This document shows, piece by piece, positions 1-5,934 of a stretch of 6,048 bases of DNA (its first letter is position 1; each line of letters begins with the position of its first letter). The notes beneath the pieces are model-generated. The model made no database searches. It worked only from the letters and a program-made list of their open reading frames with translations, and was not told the DNA's origin. The position numbers were made by a program, and so were the translations under genes. Source of the DNA: an uncultured Collinsella sp. (GTDB taxonomy: Bacteria > Actinomycetota > Coriobacteriia > Coriobacteriales > Coriobacteriaceae); NCBI GenBank assembly GCA_934654765.1, contig CAKUGX010000109.1, positions 1 to 6,048 of the forward strand, read 5' to 3'.

Positions 1-94
1 GCCAAGAGGAATTACGGTTACTGGTACAGCCGGGGACTTGCACCCCGATTCTCCCAAACGCGCAGGAAAACCGCGCATTCGTGCGTCTCCGCAC
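1..94 (-). promoter_or_regulatory. Cobalamin (adenosylcobalamin-type) riboswitch, 5' part; continues past the left edge
   Basis: Read on the minus strand, this stretch carries the conserved core of the cobalamin aptamer: GGGAGAATCGG (about 55-45), the P3-type stem with GGTGCAAGTCC (44-34) closed by GGGG/CCCC, then CCAGTAACCGTAA (24-12), which matches the family pattern GGTGxAAxTCC...CxGxxACxGTAA. A GGTTTTCC segment (72-65) lies where the first paired regions start. A hairpin GTGCG-GAGA-CGCAC (94-81) with a GNRA-like loop lies just 5' of the aptamer. The B12 box (AGCCxGGAxACCTGCC-like) and the expression platform would lie to the left of base 1 and are not in the window. The family binds B12 coenzyme and lowers expression of B12 synthesis, B12 uptake or B12-independent isoenzyme genes. 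The controlled gene is therefore the unseen minus-strand gene to the left, not the kinase gene at 218-1981. The exact 5' limit is approximate. Confidence 0.82.
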
Positions 95-97
95 CAC

Positions 98-125
98 CAT
101 CTAGGCCATCGACTATTACCGTCAA
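98..125 (-). promoter_or_regulatory. Weak candidate promoter for the riboswitch transcript
   Basis: On the minus strand TTGACG (125-120) matches five of six bases of the -35 consensus. It is followed after 16 bases by TAGATG (103-98), a poor -10 with three of six matches. It lies between the terminator at 139-166 and the B12 aptamer, where a new promoter is expected. Transcription from it would begin near base 91, inside the small GAGA-loop hairpin, which argues against these exact boxes. The position is sensible; the assignment is weak. Confidence 0.3.
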
Positions 126-138
126 TATGGTAGCACGC

Positions 139-166
139 AAAAGGGCCTCGCACGCAGGCGAAGCCC
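139..166 (-). terminator. Rho-independent terminator of the phasin-like/ABC1 kinase transcript
   Basis: On the minus strand GGGCTTCGC (166-158) pairs with GCGAGGCCC (151-143) over nine base pairs with a single U-G wobble. The loop is six bases (157-152) and a TTTT tract follows at 142-139. The hairpin begins about 50 bases after the TAG stop of the kinase gene and before the B12 riboswitch, which is where the upstream transcript should end. The T tract is short (TTTTGC), so efficiency may be partial. Confidence 0.72.
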
Positions 167-217
167 AAGGTAAAAGCTATTGTTTGCGATAGGAAAATGC
201 GGTGACGGTCGCAGCCC

Positions 218-1981
218 CTAGTGCTTGCCGCCGTGACTGTTAAGCCAGATATTGCGGCCCAGCATAAGCGCCAGCACCAGCGCGCTCACGTAGCCCATAA
301 AGCCAATGACCGGGATACCAAACACAACCGGCTCGATGCGCGCGTAGTACACCACCGACGAACCGATAAACAGGCCGGCGATAACGATAGCCATCGACAT
401 GCGGTCGATAATTCCGCCCAGCTGTCGCAGCGCCTTATCGCTGCTCATGATCTGCGTGTTCACCTTAAGCTGGCCGCGCGTGAGCATACGCGAAGCCAAG
501 CCCAGATACTCGGCTGCCTCGAGCGAGCCTTTTGCCGCGCGATAGCTGCTCGCGGCAAGATCGCGTCCCATATCACGCACGCGCGCATAGGTGCTCTTCT
601 CGTTTTTGATATGCGTCTGGATGATCTGGATCATGTTGACGTTGGGCATGTACTCGGTCAGCAGGCCCTCGAGCGTCACCATGCCGCGCGCGAACATCGT
701 CACCACGCTCGGCAGCTCAACATCGTTCTTGCGCGCCAGGTTCACCAGCGAGGTCAAAAACTCGCCGATATCCAGGTCCTTAAGATCGAGGCCCGCAAAG
801 TCGGCAACGATAAAGTCCAGATCGGACAAGAAGGCCGAATGGTCGAGCTCGGCCGAATCGCCGCGCGTCACGGCAAAGCGCATGAGCGAATCCTTGAGCT
901 TGGGCACGTCGCCCTCGGCCACGGCGAAAATCATGTCCTTTACGATACCGCGGTCGTGGCTCGACATGCGCCCGACCATACCCAGGTCGATAAAGTAGAC
1001 GATGCCGTCCTTGAGGATGATGTTTCCCGCATGCGGGTCGGCATGGAAAAAGCCGTCATCGAGCACCTGCGTCGAATAGTCCTCGACGATCGCGGCGCCA
1101 ATCTTCTCCAAGTCGTAACCCTCGGCCACCAGGCGCTCGGGATCGGCGATCGAGATGCCGTCGACGTAATCCATGACCACGACATGCTCGGTACACAGAT
1201 CTAGGTAGGACTTGGGGCACGAAACGCCGCGCACGCTCTTATGGAACTCATAGAAATCGTTGAGGTTTTTGGCCTCGGCCAAAAAGTTGGTCTCCTCGCG
1301 AAACGAGGCCCACAGCTCCTCGACGACGGCATGCAGGTCGACGAACTGGTCGGTGTTGACGAACTTAGAAACGATGCGCACCACCGAGCGGATGATGTCG
1401 ATGTCCTGCGCCATTACCTGCTGCGCACCGGGGCGCTGCACCTTGACGGCCACGTCCTCGCCCGTCACCAAGCGGGCGCGGTGCACCTGCGCAAGCGACG
1501 CGCTGCCAAGCGGATTGGGGTCAATCGCGTCGAACATCTCTCCCAGGCGCTGACCGTACTCTTCCTCCAGGCAGCAGAGCACCACCTCGTACGGCACGGG
1601 CTCAACGTCGGAACGCAGGCGACGGAGCTCGTCGCAAAAACGCTGCGGCAGAATCTCGGAACGGTTGGCCAAGATCTGCCCCATCTTGACGAACATGGGC
1701 CCGAGCTCTTCGAGCAAGCGACGCAGACGCACGGGCGTGAGGTTGTCCCACACGCGGTACTTTTTGACCAGGCGGACGATTTGCCCAATGCGCTCGCGAC
1801 GACCGGCGGGCGTGAGCTGATACTCATCGCACGGCGCCATGGCATCGGGCTCTTCGGGCACCATGTCCACGGCACGCGGCTTCTTGCGAGCGCCCGAGAC
1901 GGCGGCCTCGACCTCGTCGACAACCGCCGCCTCGTCACACAAGGGATCTTGATTGTTGTAATCGGTGGTGGAATCTGCCAT
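218..1981 (-). CDS. ABC1/AarF/UbiB-family atypical protein kinase-like ATPase with two C-terminal membrane helices
   Basis: The 587-residue product has all landmark motifs of the ABC1 (UbiB/COQ8/ADCK) family. These are the KxGQ motif with an NRSEILP segment (K99-Q102, to about 112), a Ser/Ala-rich nucleotide loop SASLAQVHRA (160-169), the VAVK lysine (K180), the EETNFLAEA helix (229-237), the catalytic-loop equivalent HADPHAGN (313-320), and IDLG replacing DFG (331-334). Residues of about 529-547 and 555-575 are hydrophobic and should form a C-terminal membrane hairpin, as in bacterial UbiB. The first 50 residues or so are acidic and probably disordered. The family binds and hydrolyses ATP and supports isoprenoid-lipid (quinone) metabolism or membrane lipid handling rather than ordinary protein phosphorylation; the substrate here is unknown. 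The ATG lies 8 bases after the stop of the phasin-like gene with no strong Shine-Dalgarno, so translational coupling is likely. The family call is secure. The ubiB symbol is withheld because nothing here shows ubiquinone synthesis. Confidence 0.93.
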   Translation of the reverse strand: MADSTTDYNNQDPLCDEAAVVDEVEAAVSGARKKPRAVDMVPEEPDAMAPCDEYQLTPAGRRERIGQIVRLVKKYRVWDNLTPVRLRRLLEELGPMFVKMGQILANRSEILPQRFCDELRRLRSDVEPVPYEVVLCCLEEEYGQRLGEMFDAIDPNPLGSASLAQVHRARLVTGEDVAVKVQRPGAQQVMAQDIDIIRSVVRIVSKFVNTDQFVDLHAVVEELWASFREETNFLAEAKNLNDFYEFHKSVRGVSCPKSYLDLCTEHVVVMDYVDGISIADPERLVAEGYDLEKIGAAIVEDYSTQVLDDGFFHADPHAGNIILKDGIVYFIDLGMVGRMSSHDRGIVKDMIFAVAEGDVPKLKDSLMRFAVTRGDSAELDHSAFLSDLDFIVADFAGLDLKDLDIGEFLTSLVNLARKNDVELPSVVTMFARGMVTLEGLLTEYMPNVNMIQIIQTHIKNEKSTYARVRDMGRDLAASSYRAAKGSLEAAEYLGLASRMLTRGQLKVNTQIMSSDKALRQLGGIIDRMSMAIVIAGLFIGSSVVYYARIEPVVFGIPVIGFMGYVSALVLALMLGRNIWLNSHGGKH

Positions 1982-1989
1982 CTGCGCTG

Positions 1990-2406
1990 CTACTCGGCCT
2001 CTTCGGCATCCTCTGCATCGTCGGGCTCAACGGACTCGACGGGCACCGAGGTCACGTTGTCCTCGACCGAATCGACGATGTCGCGCACGTGGGCCAGGAA
2101 GGCCGTGCGCTCGGGGGCGGTCATGACGCGGACGCGGGCCAGGATGAGCTCGTCGAGCACGCGCTGGGCCGCGGTCTCGCCCTGCATGCCCAGGCGCTCA
2201 GTCAGGTCGGAGATGGTGCCGCCGGCCTGCTCGAACATGTCGGACACGCTGCGGGCGATATCGGGGGTGTCGGCGTCCTTGCGCACCTGCTCGCCCTTGG
2301 CGTTGAGGTCGTCAAGGACCTTCTTGCCACCCTCGACGGCAACGGCAGCAGCGCCAAAGCCCACGTTGATGGCGCCGTTAACAAGCTGATCGAATTTCAT
2401 AACCAT
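1990..2406 (-). CDS. Small phasin-like / hypothetical helical protein upstream of the ABC1 kinase
   Basis: This encodes a 138-residue protein with no enzyme motif that I recognise. After a short start it has a small-residue, mildly hydrophobic segment (NGAINVGFGAAAVAVEGG), then charged, predicted-helical stretches with Lys/Glu/Asp spacing suggestive of coiled coil, and ends in a strongly acidic tail rich in Asp, Glu and Ala. This composition recalls phasin-like, lipid-surface-associated proteins, which I recall being encoded next to ABC1/UbiB genes in some anaerobes. That is a resemblance only. I chose the ATG at 2406 because GGAG (2416-2413) sits six bases before it. An upstream TTG at 2418 would place this site inside the coding region, and the ATG at 2400 would be 12 bases away. 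The stop is 8 bases before the kinase ATG, so the two genes are almost certainly cotranscribed. The protein could be an accessory or membrane adaptor for the kinase. Confidence 0.82.
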   Translation of the reverse strand: MVMKFDQLVNGAINVGFGAAAVAVEGGKKVLDDLNAKGEQVRKDADTPDIARSVSDMFEQAGGTISDLTERLGMQGETAAQRVLDELILARVRVMTAPERTAFLAHVRDIVDSVEDNVTSVPVESVEPDDAEDAEEAE

Positions 2407-2477
2407 GGTTGGCTCCAATCATGAACAACTGCATTGGCCTTCTTGTACCCAAGATTGTGCGAAAGCGACAAAGCGTT
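2407..2477 (-). promoter_or_regulatory. Short gap with a possible weak promoter for the phasin-like/kinase pair
   Basis: This is the 71-base gap after the dipeptidase stop. On the minus strand TTGTCG (about 2469-2464) and TACAAG (about 2445-2440) are 18 bases apart and each match four of six consensus bases, so a weak promoter is possible. There is no convincing terminator hairpin with a T tract, so readthrough from the dipeptidase gene is also possible. The GGAG ribosome binding site of the next gene is at 2416-2413. Confidence 0.25.
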
Positions 2478-4001
2478 TTACCTCACGTTGTCGTTCATCG
2501 CGAAGGAGTTCTTCATGGCACAGCTCGTGGTGTAGAGGACCTTGCCCAGCAGGGCATCGGTCTCCACGCGCACGCGCTCGGCGAAGGCCTCGTTGGCGCG
2601 TGCCAGCTCGGCAGGCACCTCGGCTTCGGGCAGGGTGGCAACGGCGGCGTCAACGTCATGGAGCTGCTTGTGGCCCATGCCGCCGACCTTCTCCTGGTAG
2701 TCCTCAACGGCGCGGCCGCACTCATGGAAGCGGACGTCGGCCAGGGCGCCGATCAGGCGATTGGCCCAGTAAAAGTTCTCGGAGGTCACGCGGGCCTGCG
2801 TGTCGGCGTAGTACTCGGGCATGGTCTCGACGTTGGCGTACAGCGGGACCAGCGCGTTAAACGAGTTGGAGCCAAAGGCCATCCACTGCACGGCGCGGTA
2901 GGCCGGCTGCGCATAGGGGCGCAGCTGCAGCACGGCGAGCTGGCTGTTGCGGTTAATCCCGATGGGACGATAGGCGCCGCGTGTGGCGGGCGTACCCTTG
3001 CTGCCGTAGCAGTCGTACTCCGTGCCCTGGTAGTGGCTCGAAAGCACGTACTTAATGTCCTCGATGGTCACCTTGCGCTCGGGCACGCGGCTCCAGGGGA
3101 TGTCGTCGCTCTCGGGCGTAAAGTCAGCGTCGGGGCCATCCCACACGTCGCTGGGGTTGAGGCAGCGCTGCATGTACCAGGCGCGCGGCGTGTTGTAGAC
3201 ATGGTCGCTGTCACTGTGGGAGCCAAAGGCCTCGCGCGGGTTGAAGACCGTTGCGGGACCGTCGCCCTCGACACCCAGCGTCAGGTCAAGATGCCACTCG
3301 GTCATCCAGGCGCGCAGGCCGGAAGAGCACATGTGGTCGGCCTGGTCGCCCTCGGCGTCGTCCAGGTCAAAGCTGTCAATACCCAGTTGGTTGGGCATGG
3401 TCACATAGGCGTCGTCGGGCACGCGCTTGGCAATCCAGTGGTGGCCGCCGATGGTCTCGAGCCACCAAATCTCGTCCACGTCGCTAAAGGCGATACCGTT
3501 GTTCTCGTAGGTGCCGTAGCGCTCGAGCAGATCGCCCAGGATACGCACGCCGTCGCGGGCAGACTTGGCGTACGGCAGCACCAGGGTCACCATGTCCTCT
3601 TCGCCCAGGCCGCCGGGCTGCGCCGGGACGTAGCCGTCCTCGCCCTCGTTGCCCTTGGCGGGCACATAGTCCACGAGCGGATCGGCGCCGCGGACGCGCT
3701 CGTTGGTGGTGAGCGTCTCGGTTGCAGACATCCCGACGTTGAGCTCATTGAATCCGGCCTCGGCCCAGATGCCGTGACCGGGGATGACATCGGGAACGCT
3801 CGTGTAGCGCATGGGATTATCAGGCAGCTCGATGGTCAGATGGCTCAGAACGCTCGTGTAGACGCGCGGCTGCTCGTCGGGGTGCACCACGCGCATACGC
3901 TTGGGCTCAAACACCCCGTTGGACGAGTCCTCGTTGCGGGCAACCAGCGTCGACCCGTCATAGCTCGCGTTCTTACCAACCAGAATCGTTGTGCACGGCA
4001 T
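2478..4001 (-). CDS. pepD: C69-family (PepD-like) cytoplasmic dipeptidase
   Basis: The 507-residue product matches the C69 peptidase family of N-terminal-nucleophile (Ntn) hydrolases, which split dipeptides and feed amino acids to the cell. The N-terminus MPCTTILVGKNASYDG places the presumed nucleophile Cys at position 3, which would become N-terminal after removal of Met-Pro. Further family blocks are ARNEDSSNGVF (21-31), AGFNELNVGMSATET (82-96), EDMVTLVLPYAKSARDGV (135-152), EIWWLETIGGHHWIAKRVPD (177-196) and MPNQLGID (202-209). The length is usual for the family, and there is no signal peptide or membrane segment. The start is decided by AAGGAGG (about 4014-4008): it lies six bases before the ATG at 4001 but directly abuts the ATG at 4007, which would give MRMPC. 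The gene is probably transcribed alone, because a repeat element separates it from folD. Substrate range cannot be read from sequence. Confidence 0.93.
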   Translation of the reverse strand: MPCTTILVGKNASYDGSTLVARNEDSSNGVFEPKRMRVVHPDEQPRVYTSVLSHLTIELPDNPMRYTSVPDVIPGHGIWAEAGFNELNVGMSATETLTTNERVRGADPLVDYVPAKGNEGEDGYVPAQPGGLGEEDMVTLVLPYAKSARDGVRILGDLLERYGTYENNGIAFSDVDEIWWLETIGGHHWIAKRVPDDAYVTMPNQLGIDSFDLDDAEGDQADHMCSSGLRAWMTEWHLDLTLGVEGDGPATVFNPREAFGSHSDSDHVYNTPRAWYMQRCLNPSDVWDGPDADFTPESDDIPWSRVPERKVTIEDIKYVLSSHYQGTEYDCYGSKGTPATRGAYRPIGINRNSQLAVLQLRPYAQPAYRAVQWMAFGSNSFNALVPLYANVETMPEYYADTQARVTSENFYWANRLIGALADVRFHECGRAVEDYQEKVGGMGHKQLHDVDAAVATLPEAEVPAELARANEAFAERVRVETDALLGKVLYTTSCAMKNSFAMNDNVR

Positions 4002-4099
4002 GCGCATCCTCCTTGAGCGAAGAAATCAAACGGTAACAGTGTATCGCTTCGACGCAAAAAGGGCGAAACCACAGTCGCCACGACCCCCTCGCAACCCCT
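4002..4099. other. Leader region of the dipeptidase gene
   Basis: This is the part of the 366-base gene-free gap that lies between the dipeptidase start and the inverted-repeat element. It contains the AAGGAGG ribosome binding site (about 4014-4008). I see no well-spaced promoter; GATACACT on the minus strand near 4045 could include a weak -10 (TACACT) but has no good -35. The rest of the gap is described under the repeat element (4100-4329). The remaining 38 bases up to the folD stop (4330-4367) show nothing beyond the five-base GGGGT that imperfectly extends the inverted repeat. Confidence 0.5.
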
Positions 4100-4130
4100 G
4101 TGGTCAAAAAATGCCAAATATGAGTACTGT
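4100..4130 (+). repeat. Left terminal inverted repeat (31 bp)
   Basis: This is the left arm of the element, perfectly complementary to 4299-4329. It contains an A6 run at 4106-4111 and the self-complementary hexamer AGTACT (4123-4128). Confidence 0.9.
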
Positions 4131-4220
4131 CACCAATTTAGTAGCAGCGATTTGCTCAAGTTCAGACGCTAGAAATCCCCACTTGTCCAAAAGCTGAGTG
4201 AAGTAATTCCCCAAAGGTCC

Positions 4221-4263
4221 AATAAAAGAGACTCCCTAACGATATTTAATATCATTAGGGAGT
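4221..4263 (-). terminator. Hairpin with T-rich tail, possible terminator of fchA-folD
   Basis: ACTCCCTAA (4231-4239) pairs perfectly with TTAGGGAGT (4255-4263). After one mismatch, GATAT (4241-4245) pairs with ATATC (4249-4253) around a TTA loop, giving 14 pairs. On the minus strand the 3' side is followed by CTCTTTTATT (4230-4221), a moderate T-rich tail, so termination of transcripts leaving folD (stop at 4368) is plausible. It lies about 105 bases downstream of that stop and inside the repeat element, so it may instead be a structural core of the element. The plus-strand side has no T tract. Confidence 0.5.
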
Positions 4264-4298
4264 TAAATCAATCTCAATAATATGTAACCAACAAGGCA

Positions 4299-4329
4299 AC
4301 AGTACTCATATTTGGCATTTTTTGACCAC
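4299..4329 (-). repeat. Right terminal inverted repeat (31 bp)
   Basis: This is the right arm of the element, the exact reverse complement of 4100-4130. Its outer end lies 38 bases from the folD stop codon. Confidence 0.9.
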
Positions 4330-4367
4330 GGGGTATCTAACCAACCCCCTAAACAGCCGCGGAACGC

Positions 4368-5222
4368 CTATTTCGCCGCGCGTTCGGCCGCCTCGATCAC
4401 GTGCTTGGCGAGAATCGCCGTCGTCACGGCGCCCACGCCGCCCGGCACGGGCGTAATCGCGCCAACAAGCGGCTCCGCGGCATCAAAATCGACGTCGCCC
4501 ACCAACTTGCCGGCCGCCTCGTCCCAGTTAATGCCCACATCGATGACCGTCTGGCCCTCACGGACCGCATCCGCGCCAATCGTGCGCGCACGTCCGACCG
4601 CGGCGACTACAATATCGGCAGCACGGCATTCGACAGCAAGGTCGCGCGTGTGCGTATGGCACGTCGTCACCGTAGCGTTGCGCGCCGTAAGCATGGCGGC
4701 AACAGGACGGCCAATTACCAGTGAGCGACCGACAACGGCAACTTTGGCACCATCCAGTTCCACGCCATAGTGATCCAGAATCGCCAGCACGGCTTCGGCC
4801 GTGCAAGGGGCAAAACCCTCGCCGCGACCCGAAAGCGCGGTAAGCAGCGAAGCTGGCGTCATGGAGTCAACGTCCTTGGCGGGATCGAGCGCCGCAGCGA
4901 CGGCGCCTTCGTCAAGGCCGGCAGGCAGCGGACGGAACATCAGGCAGCCATGAACACTCGGATCGGCGTTGATATCCTCGATGGCAGCAATAAGCTCGTC
5001 TTGCGAGACATCGGAAGGCAGCAACACGCGACGAGCTTCGATACCAACCTTTTCACAGCGTTTGAGCGCGCCGCGCTCGTAGGACAGGTCGTCCTCGCGC
5101 TCGCCCACACGGACGATAGCCAACGTCGGAACAACGCCGCGCTCGCACAGCGCAGCGCAGCGAGAGGCAAGCTCCTCAGTCAAAGCTCGGGCGACGGGAG
5201 CACCCTTTAGCAGTTCGGCCAT
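4368..5222 (-). CDS. folD: FolD-family methylenetetrahydrofolate dehydrogenase, cyclohydrolase residues altered
   Basis: The 284-residue protein has normal FolD length and architecture. The N-terminal folate-binding domain has VGEREDDLSYERGALKRC (39-56), CLMFRPLPAGLD (93-104) and KDVDSMTP (116-123). The Rossmann domain has GFAPCTAEA (136-144), VVGRSLVIGRP (163-173), CHTHT (188-192), VIDVGIN, GDVDF and ITPVPGGVG. The family interconverts 5,10-methylene- and 5,10-methenyl-THF with NAD(P) and usually also hydrolyses methenyl-THF. The usual YxxxK becomes Y48-ERG-A52, so the catalytic Lys is Ala, although a Lys occurs two residues later at 54. The usual Gln of the VQLPLP motif is Phe96. The Asp of KDVD (D119) is kept. 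I infer a working dehydrogenase with weak or no cyclohydrolase activity, complemented by FchA. The ATG at 5222 is two bases after the fchA stop and preceded by AGAGGGG. Similar FolD sequences are familiar to me from gut Clostridia, so this is probably a conserved subtype and not decay. Confidence 0.93.
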   Translation of the reverse strand: MAELLKGAPVARALTEELASRCAALCERGVVPTLAIVRVGEREDDLSYERGALKRCEKVGIEARRVLLPSDVSQDELIAAIEDINADPSVHGCLMFRPLPAGLDEGAVAAALDPAKDVDSMTPASLLTALSGRGEGFAPCTAEAVLAILDHYGVELDGAKVAVVGRSLVIGRPVAAMLTARNATVTTCHTHTRDLAVECRAADIVVAAVGRARTIGADAVREGQTVIDVGINWDEAAGKLVGDVDFDAAEPLVGAITPVPGGVGAVTTAILAKHVIEAAERAAK

Positions 5223-5224
5223 GG

Positions 5225-5857
5225 CTATCCCCTCTTCCTTGCAGCGTCGGCGGCGCGGCGTGCCAGCGCATCGGCGCGCGGTAGCCACGTATCGAGCAAC
5301 TCGTCACATGCGGCCTCGAGCTCTTCGGCACGAGCGCGATCCTTCATGGACGTGGTGTTCGCAAAGAGCGTCAAGCTCGCACCCTGCATGGCGGCGCGGC
5401 AAAAGACGGCACCGCACGCCACATCGGACAGCAGCTGGCGCGAACCCTTATCGGCCATGTCCTCGAGCAATGCCAGCGCACGGCCGCAGGCATCCATGAT
5501 GCGGTACGGCGGCATGGCGGCCACATGCAGCGCATCCTGAATCGCGGCGGCACGTGCGGGGTCATCGCGGGAAATACCGTACGCCGCCGACACCTGCCCA
5601 TACGCGCTAACATCCTCGGCGACCAACTCGACAAGTTCCTGGGCCAACTCATCTGCCTGGGCAAATGCGCGCGTCAGGTCGCCAGCGCGATCAACAAGCG
5701 CGGGGTTGGTTGCCCCGTAACGCGCGACCATCCCGCACAGCGAGGCACCCAGCGCGCCCACAAAGGCGCTCGCGCTGCCGCCGCCGGGAACCGGCTCGCG
5801 CGCGGCCAGTGCCTCGGCAAAATCGCGACAGGTTTTATCCATCATCTCTTGGCTCAT
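5225..5857 (-). CDS. fchA: Cyclodeaminase/cyclohydrolase family protein (FchA-like methenyltetrahydrofolate cyclohydrolase)
   Basis: The 210-residue protein belongs to the formimidoyltetrahydrofolate cyclodeaminase/FchA family. The signature Gly-rich turn EPVPGGGSASAFVGALGASL lies at residues 21-40, followed by an all-helical body, and the length is typical. Members either release ammonia from 5-formimino-THF or hydrolyse 5,10-methenyl-THF to 10-formyl-THF. Here the stop is two bases before folD, and that FolD lacks cyclohydrolase residues. The cyclohydrolase role is therefore favoured; no histidine-degradation gene is seen in the window, though the flanks are unseen. ATG codons lie at 5863 and 5857. 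I chose 5857 because the AAGG (about 5870-5867) is nine bases upstream of it, against three for 5863; the longer form would add only Met-Arg. It is the first gene of the operon, preceded by a leader hairpin. The substrate assignment is inference. Confidence 0.88.
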   Translation of the reverse strand: MSQEMMDKTCRDFAEALAAREPVPGGGSASAFVGALGASLCGMVARYGATNPALVDRAGDLTRAFAQADELAQELVELVAEDVSAYGQVSAAYGISRDDPARAAAIQDALHVAAMPPYRIMDACGRALALLEDMADKGSRQLLSDVACGAVFCRAAMQGASLTLFANTTSMKDRARAEELEAACDELLDTWLPRADALARRAADAARKRG

Positions 5858-5884
5858 ACGCATGCACCTTCAAGTCATATACAT

Positions 5885-5912
5885 CGGTCGGGTGGCAGCC
5901 GCCTGCCGACCG
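5885..5912 (-). other. GC-rich leader hairpin upstream of fchA-folD
   Basis: CGGTCGG (5885-5891) pairs with CCGACCG (5906-5912). Inside, after a two-by-two internal loop, GGC pairs with GCC around an AGCC loop. The hairpin lies 27 bases before the fchA start codon and downstream of the candidate promoter, so it would be in the 5' untranslated RNA. It has no T tract on either strand and matches no riboswitch family that I recognise. It could stabilise the messenger or be a protein-binding inverted repeat in DNA. Confidence 0.5.
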
Positions 5913-5934
5913 TATCGATCACATAATGGTGCTA

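Larger units (their letters stand above)
4100..4329. repeat. 230-bp AT-rich element with perfect 31-bp terminal inverted repeats (MITE-like)
   Basis: The left arm at 4100-4130 begins GTGGTCAAAAAATGCC and ends GAGTACTGT. It is the exact reverse complement of the right arm at 4299-4329, which begins ACAGTACTC and ends TTTTTTGACCAC. With one unpaired base (T4099) the symmetry extends five more pairs outward, ACCCC (4094-4098) against GGGGT (4330-4334). The 168-bp interior is about 38% G+C by hand count, well below the GC-rich flanking genes, and holds a further strong hairpin (4231-4263). No transposase or convincing coding frame is present; open frames that start in the arms are only 14 and 28 codons long. 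I see no clear target-site duplication. Size, terminal repeats, lack of coding content and foreign composition fit a miniature inverted-repeat transposable element or another mobile non-coding repeat. A long structured RNA or a bidirectional transcription barrier between folD and the dipeptidase gene is the main alternative. Confidence 0.75.

Noticed and set aside
1241..2389. Long plus-strand open frame (382 codons) opposite the kinase and phasin-like genes.
   Set aside because: It spans two minus-strand genes with better evidence, and its later part is Ser/Thr/Arg-rich shadow sequence without motifs.
2461..2482. Repeated GCGAAAGCG/ACAAAGCG with T-rich end near the dipeptidase stop, checked as a terminator.
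   Set aside because: The stem is at most six pairs including a G-U. The T tract is on the plus strand, the wrong side for the minus-strand genes.
2409..4016. Very long open frame on the plus strand opposite the dipeptidase gene (535 codons).
   Set aside because: It is antisense to a gene with clear family motifs throughout. Its translation is low-complexity (Gly/Val/His/Ala-rich), as expected from GC-rich codon shadow, and it shows no recognisable domain.
4111..4197. A 28-codon plus-strand frame starting ATGCCAAATATGAGT inside the left repeat arm.
   Set aside because: It has no ribosome binding site (an A run precedes it). The same start sequence on the right arm gives only 14 codons, so it is most likely a chance frame in a repeat.
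4094..4334. Target-site duplication at the ends of the inverted-repeat element.
   Set aside because: The bases just outside (CTCGCA to the left, ATCTAA to the right) share no direct repeat. The exact boundary is uncertain because of the one-base offset in the outer pairing.
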